This document shows, piece after piece, positions 46,576 to 57,003 of a stretch of DNA of 64,000 nt. The stretch is from a bacterium (GTDB taxonomy: Bacteria; Verrucomicrobiota; Verrucomicrobiia; Limisphaerales; RI-55): contig WGOC01000017.1 in the NCBI GenBank assembly GCA_016124235.1, positions 1 through 64,000 of the forward strand, given 5' to 3'. Position 1 is the first letter of the stretch. Every line of letters starts with the position of its first letter. Made by a program: the position numbers and the translations under genes. The notes beneath the pieces are model-generated. The model was not told the DNA's origin, ran no database searches, and was given only the letters and a program-made list of their open reading frames with translations.

Positions 46576-47487
46576 ATGCAAGAGCAGGCGATGCTTCTTG
46601 AGCTCTCCACCGGGCGCCGCCGACCGATGCGGTCGACGGCGCCCGTCTGCTCCAGTGTTGGGAAAGGTTGGGACGGGTTTCTTGTCGAGGAACACCCACC
46701 GGTCACCGCGATGTCCACGAACGTCGCGCTCTTTGAAAGCGCCGTGTTCATTCCCATCGACGGCCGGATCCACCTCGAGTGGAAAAGTGGCCGGGAGGCG
46801 GTAACCAAGGAAATTGCTCCCGGACAGATTAGCATTCTACCGGCAAACCATCCGTATTCGGTGAAGCTGCGCGCGGCCGGGGAAAGCGTGGTGGTTTCCC
46901 TCGCTGAAAAACTAATCGCACTGGCGGCGGCCGATCAGGGCGTCTTCACTGCGATTCAACCCGTGTGGGTCCACGGTGTCGAAGATGCGCTCGTGCGGGA
47001 ACTCGTCATGTCTTTGCGCGAAGAGATGCGGAGCACCTCGGTCAGTGGCGAGCGATATGCGCATTCCCTGGCGTCAACTCTGGCCGCTCACATCGTCCGT
47101 CGTTACTCCACGGATCGATTGAGCATTCCTTCGCCGAGTGGAGGCCTGTCGATTGTCGCTCTGCGGCGGGTGGTGCATTACATTCACGATCATCTTGGTG
47201 AAAATCTGACGCTCGGCACGCTGGCCGCCAAAGCCAACCTGAGCACGTGTCATTTCGCGCGCATGTTCAAGGTTTCAACGGGTATCTCGCCCCACCGTTA
47301 CTTGTTGAACTGCCGGATCGCCCGCGCCAAGAAGCTAATGACCCAGGGCAAAGGCACGCTGGCGGAAATCGCGCTCCGGTCGGGCTTTTGCGATCAAGGA
47401 CACCTGACCCGCAGTTTCCGCGATATTGTCGGCACCACGCCCGCCGCATTTTTGAGAGACCTCGCCGTCGCCGGACAACGCGGTTGA
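46576..47487 (+). CDS. AraC-family transcriptional regulator
   Basis: The 303-aa product has an N-terminal cupin-like sensing part (about 1-190, PGQISILPANHPYSVKLRA) and a C-terminal AraC-type double helix-turn-helix (about 205-300: LGTLAAKANLSTCHFARMFK, GISPHRYLLNCRIARAKKLM, LAEIALRSGFCDQGHLTRSF). It most resembles single-gene regulators of carbohydrate or ester use. It sits directly upstream of the two esterase genes on the same strand, 116 bases before the first, so they are candidate targets. ATG 46576 is chosen over TTG 46564. Confidence 0.88.
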   Translation: MQEQAMLLELSTGRRRPMRSTAPVCSSVGKGWDGFLVEEHPPVTAMSTNVALFESAVFIPIDGRIHLEWKSGREAVTKEIAPGQISILPANHPYSVKLRAAGESVVVSLAEKLIALAAADQGVFTAIQPVWVHGVEDALVRELVMSLREEMRSTSVSGERYAHSLASTLAAHIVRRYSTDRLSIPSPSGGLSIVALRRVVHYIHDHLGENLTLGTLAAKANLSTCHFARMFKVSTGISPHRYLLNCRIARAKKLMTQGKGTLAEIALRSGFCDQGHLTRSFRDIVGTTPAAFLRDLAVAGQRG

Positions 47488-47603
47488 TGCGGTTTTCCGA
47501 TCCCCCGTCGAATCGGAACGGTCCGAACAGGAACCGCAATCCTTTCCCATCCGCATCAAACGCGTCCAATCATCTCGGGAGTTTTCCGGGTAATGGTTAT
47601 CTC

Positions 47604-49738
<2,135 letters not shown>

Positions 49739-49764
49739 CAACCGTTGAATCAATCAAAAACTCG

Positions 49765-49791
49765 AAGGCCGCGGTATCCCACCGCGGCCTT
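49765..49791. terminator. Hairpin terminator after the esterase pair
   Basis: An 11-bp perfect inverted repeat (49765-49775 with 49781-49791) and a 5-base loop lie 26 bases after the esterase stop. The minus-strand side is flanked by TTTTT (complement of 49756-49760). It probably ends the AraC-esterase transcript. Confidence 0.75.
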
Positions 49792-49805
49792 CGTCATTCA
49801 AGGCA

Positions 49806-49827
49806 GGGCGGCGTTGCCGGGCCGCCC
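49806..49827 (+). repeat. REP-like hairpin remnant
   Basis: Arms GGGCGGC (49806-49812) and GCCGCCC (49821-49827) with an 8-base loop resemble the hairpins at 40560-40618, but the GTAG head is degenerate (GCAG). It lies just after the esterase terminator. Confidence 0.45.
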
Positions 49828-49892
49828 GATTGCGTGCCGTCTTGCGATCGATATCAAATCAATAGAACACCGACTCGAAATCATGACCGTAT

Positions 49893-50100
49893 TTGGCGCA
49901 GACAGCCCCTCAGCTGGAAATCGTGTGCTTGCTTGACTTTGCTGCCGAGAAGAACCCCAAAAGCAAAGCCCTCTACCAACCGCGCTGCCATCTCGGAGCC
50001 ACTCAGGGCGACATTGCGAATTTAAAAGCCGAGGACATGGACCAGACGCGCGGCACGATCAGCTTCACGCGGCGCAAGACCGGCGTGCCAGTGTTCGGGC
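49893..50100 (+). pseudogene. Tyrosine recombinase (phage-type integrase) remnant
   Basis: A reading frame here contains CHLGATQGDIANLKAEDMDQ and TRGTISFTRRKTGVPV, which match the central part of tyrosine recombinases around the first catalytic Arg region (usual form LGGSQ-DIA-L--EDID, then R-KTG-PV). The upstream SAM-like domain and the downstream His-x-x-Arg and Tyr motifs are missing, so only a fragment of about 60 codons remains. It is not the integron IntI type. It borders the AT-rich cassette-like region and fits an eroded mobile element. Confidence 0.6.
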
Positions 50101-50145
50101 AACGTTGCCATCAACCTGGAATGCCGGCGGTCAGGTCCGCCGGGG

Positions 50146-50316
50146 CTATGGGGTGAGAATTGAGCCGAAGGGCTTGCGCCGTGTTGCACCGAAGCGCCCT
50201 TGTTTGGAGTTGGCGGTGAGCCACTCGGCTGCGTTAACGATGAAAGGAATGGCGACGCACGCAACGGCGATGTTACTTCGAAACAAGTTCACAGAATGTC
50301 CGTTCATGCTGGGCAT
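50146..50316 (-). CDS. 56-aa orphan protein with one membrane segment (cassette-like)
   Basis: The product begins MPSMNGHSVNLFRSN, has a hydrophobic stretch (about 16-31, IAVACVAIPFIVNAAEWL) and a basic tail, and ends at a TAG. Its ATG lies eight bases after the predicted R' box of the hairpin at 50325-50456, the position expected for the first gene after an integron attC site. No family is recognised. Such short orphan genes are common in integron cassettes. It could be a chance frame. Confidence 0.4.
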   Translation of the reverse strand: MPSMNGHSVNLFRSNIAVACVAIPFIVNAAEWLTANSKQGRFGATRRKPFGSILTP

Positions 50317-50324
50317 GAGGAAAC

Positions 50325-50456
50325 GCCTAACGCAAATATTGGTCAGAGGCTGGCTCGCAAGCCGCGCTGTCGATGCTCAAATGATGGTTCAGATTTCACG
50401 GCAAGGTATCGAATCGCAGCGGCGGAAGCCATATGTCTCGGACTACCTGGTTAGCC
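50325..50456 (-). repeat. attC-like imperfect hairpin, site B
   Basis: The ends are GCCTAAC (50325-50331) and GTTAGCC (50450-50456); on the minus strand these read R'' GGCTAAC and R' GTTAGGC. Inside, four short stems pair in register (348-351 with 427-430; 361-365 with 419-423; 368-369 with 417-418; 371-374 with 413-416, all plus 50000), separated by small bulges. It begins at the stop codon of the 82-aa gene. Length 132 bp is within the attC range. Confidence 0.5.
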
Positions 50457-50699
50457 GACTAAACTGCTTCCACATTTCGAGCAAAAGCGAGCCGCGTCGC
50501 GACCGATCCCGATATGTAACTGACGACAACTTGGACAACGTTTGGCGCTGGACATGATCGCAACGACAAAAGCTGCAAATCCAATCCCAAACCATCCGAC
50601 CAAAGGCGTCCCGGTAAAGAAACCAAAACTCGCAACGGCAATACTCAGAACGTAGATCCAGAAAACCAACCGATACTTGGACTGTGTCATCGAAGGCAT
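50451..50699 (-). CDS. 82-aa membrane protein with zinc ribbon (cassette-like)
   Basis: The product has two transmembrane helices (about 11-28 and 33-50) and a C-terminal zinc ribbon (CPSCRQLHIGIGRD, FCSKCGSSL). The regular zinc-ribbon pattern argues for a real gene. It is bounded on both sides by attC-like hairpins and starts 13 bases after one (GTTAGCC on the minus strand at 50718-50712) and stops at the next. This is the single-gene, single-promoterless-cassette layout. No known family name. The region is AT-richer than the rest of the window. Confidence 0.6.
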   Translation of the reverse strand: MPSMTQSKYRLVFWIYVLSIAVASFGFFTGTPLVGWFGIGFAAFVVAIMSSAKRCPSCRQLHIGIGRDAARFCSKCGSSLVG

Positions 50700-50711
50700 A
50701 GGAACTTTTCA

Positions 50712-50834
50712 GGCTAACACCAAAATCACTGACTCCCATGTAGACGGGGCAGGAACGGAACGAAAGGGTACAAATGATCAATAACCGTCAATCGAAACGC
50801 CGTATGGGAGTCCTGGTGATTCGTCTTGTTAGAC
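50712..50834 (-). repeat. attC-like imperfect hairpin, site A (best candidate)
   Basis: The ends are GGCTAAC (50712-50718) and GTTAGAC (50828-50834), matching R boxes at 6-7 of 7 positions. After unpaired spacers of 5 and 6 bases, AATCAC (50724-50729) pairs with GTGATT (50816-50821) and GACTCCCAT (50731-50739) with ATGGGAGTC (50804-50812), 15 perfect pairs interrupted by an asymmetric bulge (one base against three), like the extrahelical bases of attC. The 123-bp length and position between two minus-strand genes fit a cassette recombination site. Confidence 0.65.
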
Positions 50835-50849
50835 ATTTTCTTCTTGGAT

Positions 50850-51248
50850 TTAACGCTTTCGGAAACGCCACTGTATCGCCACTCCAAGGACCAGAAATAC
50901 CAGGGAGATGGATAGCCCTAGTGCTGCACCCGATCCAAAGTGCAAAGCTATACAGAAAATTCCAGAGGCAAATAAAAGCAGGCAAGTGTAGAAACACCAC
51001 GAATAAACGGCGAAGAGGACTGGTTGTTCATTCATATCCGGCCACCGCATCGCAGACTGAAAAGTAAACGGAACAAGAACCGTCATGAAACAAGAAGCCG
51101 CCCATCTTAACTCATCTGGAAGCGGATTAATTGAGAGCATTGTTAGAATGGAACCGAAAGATGCTGCCGCGAATCCGAGACACATCGGCCGATACAGATG
51201 GTCATTCGTGTCCAAAGTATTAATAAACCAATAGAGTATGCACAACAC
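50850..51248 (-). CDS. Small integral membrane protein of unknown function (cassette-like)
   Basis: The 132-aa product (GTG start at 51248; ATG at 51185 would give 111 aa) is mostly four transmembrane helices: CLGFAAASFGSILTMLS, LRWAASCFMTVLVPFTF, VLFAVYSWCFYTCLLLFASG and LGLSISLVFLVLGVAIQW. It ends 15 bases before attC-like site A and starts after a third hairpin, so it also looks like one cassette. No family is recognised. Codon usage is AT-richer than the neighbouring esterase genes. Confidence 0.55.
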   Translation of the reverse strand: MLCILYWFINTLDTNDHLYRPMCLGFAAASFGSILTMLSINPLPDELRWAASCFMTVLVPFTFQSAMRWPDMNEQPVLFAVYSWCFYTCLLLFASGIFCIALHFGSGAALGLSISLVFLVLGVAIQWRFRKR

Positions 51249-51264
51249 CGCGCTCGGTCCAATT

Positions 51265-51414
51265 TCCTAACGTGTTCTTTTCCTGAGGAATTACGGAAGC
51301 CCATGCGCCAATTTTTCGCAAGATTCTTCCCCATTCTTTTCGGCGCTCGGAGCGGACCCGTTGCGCGTGAGTTGGCGCTCGGAACCGTCCTTCCGTTGCC
51401 AGAATTGGTTTAGA
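51265..51414 (-). repeat. attC-like imperfect hairpin, site C (weak)
   Basis: The ends are TCCTAAC (51265-51271) and GGTTTAGA (51407-51414), only loosely R-box-like. Inside, ACGGAAG (51293-51299) pairs with CTTCCGT (51390-51396) and GCGCCAA (51305-51311) with TTGGCGC (51372-51378). It lies just upstream of the 132-aa gene in its direction of transcription. Confidence 0.35.
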
Positions 51415-51530
51415 GCATTGTTCACCCGCGCCAGTCACGCCCGGTCCTCTGCCAGTTCCATCACCTGCTGAGTTCGCACACCCGCTCGACCGTTTCTTTC
51501 AATCGAGCGGGGTTGAACGCTTTCAAAGCC

Positions 51531-52763
51531 TCAATACAACACCGACTCAAAAAACGCCTTCATCTCGGCCGCATAATAGACACCGTACTTTTCAAAAGTG
51601 GCTTTCGTGCGCGCGTCGGGTTTCCAATCGAAGAAGGCGTGGCTCGCGCCGCCGACCTGCACGTATTCGGCTCGCTGTCCGGCGTCGACCAGCGCGTCCG
51701 TGAATTCCTTCACCATCTGATCGTTAATCAGCGGATCTTTCGTGCCGCGGGTGAGGAATTGCGGAACCGATCGTTCCGATGCTTTGGGGATTTGTTTGAT
51801 CGGCGAAATCGCGTCGCGCCAGCTTTCATCCGCAGCCGGGTCTTCGGAATACGTGTTCAAGAACCGCCCGCCAAACACCCCGTAGCTGGGAGCCGCCGCT
51901 TTAATCGAAGAGAGCATTTCGGCCTTCACCTGTTCGATCGTTTTGTCCTTCGGCATATAAGTTGGCTTGTATTCGAACACACCCGGCGTTTTACCAAAGC
52001 CGCGATCGCCAATCATATTCACCATCAACGAACAGGCCGCCGAAAGATGGCCGCCCGCGCTGTCGCCGGTGAGGCCGATCCGAGTGGGATCACCGCCGTA
52101 TTCCTTGGCGTGCTCCATGATGTGCGCCACCGCGCCGTAAACGTCCTCGATCAGGTTCGCCATCGTATTCGGCGTCGCATCGCCATCCGCCTTGCCACCC
52201 CAACGATAGTCGATCGAGCAAACGACGAACTTGCCGCCCTTGGTCAATTCGCGCGCGAGCCCGCGCATGATATCCTCGTCGTTCGTCACCCACCCGCCAC
52301 CGTGGATGATCACGATGATCGGCAAGTTGTTCGCCCCTTTTGGCGAATACACGTCATACTTGAGCTCCTTCACGCCCGGGTGGCCATACACGACATTCTG
52401 AATGACGTTGATGTGATCGACCGCCGATTTCTCGATGAACGACGCGCCGATGTGTTTGTCCTGGTCAATGGTGACCTTGAAAACCGGCGTCATCGATTCG
52501 TGATACATCGCGCCCCAGCGACCGGGAATCGAGTAGTAACCCGAGTCGAGCGCGAAACCGTCCGCTGGCGCGGTTGTCACGGTGACCACCGTTCCGGAGG
52601 GATACTTGCCGTCCGCCGGCAACGGCGGGACCAGCGTGAAACTACCGTTGACCGGCTGATCAAGGGTCACGGTGAAGTCTTCGGCGTGGGCGGAAATCGC
52701 GGCTCCGTAAAAAACAGGCATGGCGGCAAGGAGCGCGACGGTTCGAAAAAATGCGGGTTTCAT
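51531..52763 (-). CDS. Secreted alpha/beta hydrolase with N-terminal InlB-like repeat domain
   Basis: The 410-aa product has a signal peptide (about 1-28, AISAHAEDF), a divergent InlB B-repeat-like beta domain (about 29-112: PSGTVVTVTTAPADGFALD, VFKVTIDQDKHIGASFIEK), and an alpha/beta hydrolase domain of the acetyl-esterase/BD-FAE type with VIIHGGGWV (HGGG at 154-157), the elbow GDSAGG (Ser235) and GGASHAFFDW with the likely catalytic His. It probably deacylates small or polymeric esters outside the cell. The InlB-like module may bind sugar or the cell surface. Confidence 0.87.
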   Translation of the reverse strand: MKPAFFRTVALLAAMPVFYGAAISAHAEDFTVTLDQPVNGSFTLVPPLPADGKYPSGTVVTVTTAPADGFALDSGYYSIPGRWGAMYHESMTPVFKVTIDQDKHIGASFIEKSAVDHINVIQNVVYGHPGVKELKYDVYSPKGANNLPIIVIIHGGGWVTNDEDIMRGLARELTKGGKFVVCSIDYRWGGKADGDATPNTMANLIEDVYGAVAHIMEHAKEYGGDPTRIGLTGDSAGGHLSAACSLMVNMIGDRGFGKTPGVFEYKPTYMPKDKTIEQVKAEMLSSIKAAAPSYGVFGGRFLNTYSEDPAADESWRDAISPIKQIPKASERSVPQFLTRGTKDPLINDQMVKEFTDALVDAGQRAEYVQVGGASHAFFDWKPDARTKATFEKYGVYYAAEMKAFFESVLY

Positions 52764-52987
52764 GGTTGATGAAGTTTAACAAGTCAGCCCAGCCATGCGC
52801 AATGCTGCAACGCTCTCCGCACCGAATCTCTGCATTTCGCAAGGGCGTCCCAACAACGACAAGGCGCTCCAATTTCCCTTTAAGGCATCGACTTTTTTCC
52901 GCACGTTGATCACATTCTTTCCACTCAGCGAATCGATCAACCAAGCCTGGCCAACATCATTGCGGCAGGCAAACCAGCAACCGGATC

Positions 52988-53773
52988 ATGAAAACATTCA
53001 AACCAAAACTCGGCGCAGTCGCGCTCAGCATTTTTACTTCACTTCATCTTTTTGCCGCCGACGTCACCGGCGATTGGAAGGCCGAATTTGACACTCAGAT
53101 TGGCGCTCAAAAATACACCTATCACCTCAAGCAGGACGGGGAGAAAATCACCGGCAAAGCCAACTCCGACATCGGCGGCGAGAAGCGCGAGGTCGAATTG
53201 AAGGACGGCAAGATCGCAGGCGATCAGATCACTTTTTACGAGACGTTCGATTATCAGGGCAACTCGATCCGCATCGATTACACAGGTAAAATCGCCGGTG
53301 ATGAAATCAAGTTCACCCGCAAGGTCGGCGACTTCGCGACGGAAGAACTGGTGGCGAAGCGGGTGAAAGACGAATCGGCTGCCGCCGGATTCGACGCCGC
53401 AAAACTGGTCGGGACATGGACCTATGTAAGCGGCGAGAAAGACGGCGCCAACCTCGACAAGGACCATTTCGCCGGACAGAAAGCGACGTTCACCGACAAG
53501 GAAATCAAAGTGAGCGGCCCGAACGGGGAATACGATTTCACCTACAAGCTGGATACCAAGAAACTTCCGGTGGCCATCACGATGGAAATGACCGCGGGCG
53601 GCGGCGGTGGGGACTCGAAGGCGGCTGGCATCATTGCGCTCGATGGAAATAATTTGAAGCTGTGCTATCCACCGAGAGGAGGCGCCGCACCAACCAAGTT
53701 CGAAGCACCTTCGGGCAGCGGCCTTCATTACTTCGTGTTCGAGCGCGCGTCCGACAAAGCGGCTGCAAAATGA
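52988..53773 (+). CDS. Secreted lipocalin-like protein (TIGR03067-like C-terminus)
   Basis: The 261-aa product has a signal peptide (about 1-24, HLFAADVTG), a first beta-barrel-like half (TGDWKAEFDTQIGAQKYTYH, then repeated KIAGDEIKFTRK-type strands), and a second half resembling TIGR03067 (KLVGTWTYVSGEKDGANLDK, GEYDFTYKLDTKKLPVAITM, GIIALDGNNLKLCYPPRGG). The family is common in Planctomycetes and Verrucomicrobia and is uncharacterised. It opens a plus-strand group of ester-hydrolase genes. Confidence 0.75.
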   Translation: MKTFKPKLGAVALSIFTSLHLFAADVTGDWKAEFDTQIGAQKYTYHLKQDGEKITGKANSDIGGEKREVELKDGKIAGDQITFYETFDYQGNSIRIDYTGKIAGDEIKFTRKVGDFATEELVAKRVKDESAAAGFDAAKLVGTWTYVSGEKDGANLDKDHFAGQKATFTDKEIKVSGPNGEYDFTYKLDTKKLPVAITMEMTAGGGGGDSKAAGIIALDGNNLKLCYPPRGGAAPTKFEAPSGSGLHYFVFERASDKAAAK

Positions 53774-53801
53774 AATTCCACGTCATCACATAACACGTCC
53801 C

Positions 53802-54680
53802 ATGAACAAAACTTGGTTGAACATCTTCATCGTTCTTTTGCTCAGCGCCGCCGCCAGCACCGCGCAGAATCAAGTCATCCGCCTTTATGATGGCAAGGCG
53901 CCCGCCTCGGAAAACTGGACGCAAACCGAGCAGACCAACACGCACAATCTTTGGAATACACGCGTCGTCTTCAACGTGGCGGATCCGACGATGACCGTTT
54001 TCAAACCAGCTCCCGACAAAGCCAACGGCACGGCCGTCGTGATCTGTCCCGGCGGCGCATTCTTCGCCTTGTCGATCGACAGCGAAGGCAATGACGTTGC
54101 CCGCTGGCTCGCGGAAAAGGGCGTCACGTGTTTTGTGCTCAAGTATCGTCTCGTCGAATGCAAGACGGACGATCCGACTCGCGAAGTCGGCACGCGCGGT
54201 CCGCTGGATCAGATCGTAAAACCCATTGTTCCTTTGGCGATGGCTGATGGTCTCACCGCAATTGGTCATGTGCGAAAACATGCGCAGGAATTTGGGGTGA
54301 ATCCCGACAAGATTGGCATCATCGGCTTTTCAGCCGGCGGCACGGTTACCGCATCCGTCGCGTTCAATTACACGCCCGAAACGCGTCCGAATTTCGTCGC
54401 GCCGATTTATCCCGCCTACAGTTGGGCGATTCATGACAAAGGTGTTCCCGCAGATGCGCCGCCGCTGTTCGTCCTGGCTGCCACCGATGATCAACTCGGT
54501 CTGGCACCGCAGAGCGTCCAGATTTATCAGGACTGGGTCGCCGCCGGCAAATCCGCCGAGTTGCACCTGTTCGCCAAAGGCGGTCACGGTTTCGGCATGC
54601 GCTAACAAAATATTCCCACTGACCACTGGATTCGTCTGTTCGCCGACTGGCTGGACCTCCAAGGCTTCATGAAAAAGTAA
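53802..54680 (+). pseudogene. Acetyl-xylan-esterase-like alpha/beta hydrolase with in-frame stop near the C-terminus
   Basis: The product has a signal peptide (about 1-21), VVICPGGAFFAL, the nucleophile elbow GFSAGG (Ser177 in IGIIGFSAGG) and the catalytic His region GGHGFGMR. A TAA at 54603-54605 follows that Arg, but the same frame continues 24 codons (QNIPTDHWIRLFADWLDLQ...) to a second stop at 54678-54680 just before the next gene. The continuation reads like the normal family end. A single base change (A to T in a Lys codon) would create the first stop. The truncated protein of 267 aa retains Ser and His and may still work. Confidence 0.75.
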
Positions 54681-54683
54681 GTT

Positions 54684-56210
54684 ATGAAAATCGCGCTTCA
54701 ATCATTTGTCTTCGTTCTGGCCTCACTCGCAACCGCATCTGCTCTCGATGTTGTTACCACGCAATCTGGCAGGGTATCGGGCACGAAAACCGCCGACGGT
54801 GAGATCACAAGTTTCAAAGGCGTACCGTTCGCCGCTCCGCCAGTCGGCGATTTGCGCTGGAAAGCTCCGCAGCCGGTCAAACCGTGGGACGGGGTACGCG
54901 AATGCACCAAATTGGGAGCGAGCCCGATGCAGGGCAAGCCGGCGCCCTTCAGCATGTGGAGCAAGGAATTCCTGATTCCCGACGAACCGATCAGCGAGGA
55001 CTGCCTCTATTTGAACGTGTGGACCGGGGCCAAGTCAGCAGGCGAGAAGCGCCCCGTCCTCGTCTGGATTTACGGCGGCGGATTTTCCAGCGGCGGCAGC
55101 GGTTGCCCGATTTACGACGGCGAAGCGATGGCGCGAAAAGGAATCGTCTTCGTGAGTATCAATTACCGCGTCGGCCCTTTTGGCTTTTTTGCGCATCCCG
55201 AACTGACGAAAGAATCCGGCTACAACGCTTCCGGCAATTACGGTTTGCTGGACCAGATTGGGGGGCTGAAGTGGGTCCAGGAAAATATCTCCGGCTTTGG
55301 CGGTGATCCGAAAAATGTGACGATCGCCGGGCAGTCCGCCGGTTCAATGAGCGTCAATTGCCTAGTCGCCTCGCCGTTGGCAAAAAGTTTGTTTGAACGC
55401 GCGATTGGTGAAAGTGGCGCCAGCTTTTCCCGAAATCAAATGTCCCTGGAAGCGGCCGAGAAAGCCGGGGTCGAAGCCGCAAAATCGGTTGGGGCGTCGT
55501 CACTCGCCGAACTGCGTGCCAAGTCGTCGGATGAAATCATGAAGATGCGAAGCCGCGGCGGACCGATCATTGATGGATACGTTTTGCCCGAGCAGGTCGC
55601 GGATATTTTTGCCGCGGGCAAACAAAACAAAGTCGATCTGTTGACGGGATGGAATCAGGACGAGGGCTTGATGTTCGGTCCGATCCGGAAGGCGGAAGAA
55701 TTCAAGGAACAGATGAAGCAGCGGTACGGTGACAACGCGGAAAAGATGCTGGCGTTCTATCCGGCCACCGACGACGAACTCGCGGCCCAATCGCAAAGGG
55801 ATCTCTCGCGCGACATGATTTTCGGCGCCGCGAATTACACCTGGGCCAACGCCACGGCACAACAGGGTGCGGGCCAGGTTTACGTTTATCGATTCACCCG
55901 CAAGGTTCCCGGCACCGGCGAATATGCGAAGTACGGCGCCTTCCACACCGGTGAAGTTCCTTACGCCTACGACAACTTGAAATTCGTCGATCGCCCCTGG
56001 CAACCAGTCGATCATGAACTCGCAAAAAAGATGTCCAGCTACTGGGCCAACTTCATTAAGACCGGCAACCCGAATGGCGACGAACTAACCGACTGGCCGG
56101 CGTACGAGTCGGCCACCAAGAACGTGATGATTCTGGGCGCGACGGTGGAAGCAAAACCGTTACCGGACCGGGCGGCCTTGGATATCCTCGCGCCCAACCG
56201 ACAGCGATAG
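54684..56210 (+). CDS. Secreted type B carboxylesterase
   Basis: The 508-aa product has a signal peptide (about 1-20), the family start GRVSGTKTADGEITSFKGVP, PPVGDLRWKAPQPV, the disulphide-loop region EDCLYLNVW, WIYGGGFSSGGSG, the nucleophile elbow GQSAGS (Ser218), an acid in NQDEGLMFGP and a His in YGAFHTGEVPYAYDNL. These are the catalytic triad regions of carboxylesterase/para-nitrobenzyl esterase enzymes. It starts three bases after the second stop of the preceding gene, so they are co-transcribed. Confidence 0.93.
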   Translation: MKIALQSFVFVLASLATASALDVVTTQSGRVSGTKTADGEITSFKGVPFAAPPVGDLRWKAPQPVKPWDGVRECTKLGASPMQGKPAPFSMWSKEFLIPDEPISEDCLYLNVWTGAKSAGEKRPVLVWIYGGGFSSGGSGCPIYDGEAMARKGIVFVSINYRVGPFGFFAHPELTKESGYNASGNYGLLDQIGGLKWVQENISGFGGDPKNVTIAGQSAGSMSVNCLVASPLAKSLFERAIGESGASFSRNQMSLEAAEKAGVEAAKSVGASSLAELRAKSSDEIMKMRSRGGPIIDGYVLPEQVADIFAAGKQNKVDLLTGWNQDEGLMFGPIRKAEEFKEQMKQRYGDNAEKMLAFYPATDDELAAQSQRDLSRDMIFGAANYTWANATAQQGAGQVYVYRFTRKVPGTGEYAKYGAFHTGEVPYAYDNLKFVDRPWQPVDHELAKKMSSYWANFIKTGNPNGDELTDWPAYESATKNVMILGATVEAKPLPDRAALDILAPNRQR

Positions 56211-56342
56211 GGCGACCGGCGTTTTGAGAACTGGATTTGTCGACGCCGATAATCGGTGGACAAACCACGCCACAACCACTGCGCTTTCATCGGAGCGCAA
56301 AGCCGGTGATTTTCTTGCGCTCTGCCACTTTACGTCTCGTCC

Positions 56343-56768
56343 TCAGACCTCCGCATTTTTCTGCCCGTGGAAAAACCAATGAACACCAAATTTGTCAGCC
56401 AGATGACCATAGCTGCCAAACGGCATTTCGCGCAGGTCGTCCACTAACGCCTCGTCAGCCCCTACAGCAAGTTTATCGAAGATGGCTCTGAGTTCTTTGT
56501 AGCTTCCTTCGCTGAGGTACATACAAACAGTGTTTCCCGGGTTCCGCTTCCTCGTCGGGTGTCGCCAGTCGGTGGCCGTAAACTGGATCACGCCACTTTT
56601 CAACTCGGCAATGGCGACCTTGTTTTGGTGGTCCGGTGGCGCCTGGTGTTTCATAGGTGTATCGCCAACTTTCGTAATGGACATGTCTCCGCCGAGACAC
56701 GATTGGTAAAACGTCATGGCTTCCGCACAGTTGCCGTCAAACAACAGGAAGGGCTTGAGATTTATCAT
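56343..56768 (-). CDS. PhnB/VOC-type glyoxalase-fold protein
   Basis: The 141-aa product matches the VOC-type PhnB-like family: KPFLLFDGNCAEAMTFYQSC, LGGDMSITKVGD, GVIQFTATDW, and the C-terminal LREMPFGSYGHLADKFGVHW. These proteins often have no demonstrated enzyme activity. ATG 56768 is used because the conserved KPFL block should be close to the N-terminus; an upstream frame reaches 56798. It is convergent with the carboxylesterase gene. Confidence 0.9.
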   Translation of the reverse strand: MINLKPFLLFDGNCAEAMTFYQSCLGGDMSITKVGDTPMKHQAPPDHQNKVAIAELKSGVIQFTATDWRHPTRKRNPGNTVCMYLSEGSYKELRAIFDKLAVGADEALVDDLREMPFGSYGHLADKFGVHWFFHGQKNAEV

Positions 56769-57003
56769 AACGTGGAGATTGAAACGTAGTGGTGCCATTC
56801 ACAACGCCAAATGCAAGAAGTGCCGCGTTCAAAGCTTAAGTCCAATGCTTATTCGACGATCCCGCTCCAATTAAGAATTCTTTGGTTCACTTTAATCATA
56901 TGCACATTGGTCTTAAGGGCAGAGCGCATAGCCAAACGAGCGATCCCGAATTTCCTCAATTCGGAACGCGCGCCGTAGGGCGATCATTTTCATCGCCAAG
57001 CGG

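Noticed and set aside
51513-52769. Plus-strand open frame opposite the InlB-like hydrolase gene
   Set aside because: The minus-strand gene has a signal peptide, HGGG and GDSAGG motifs; the plus frame is Arg/His-rich antisense.
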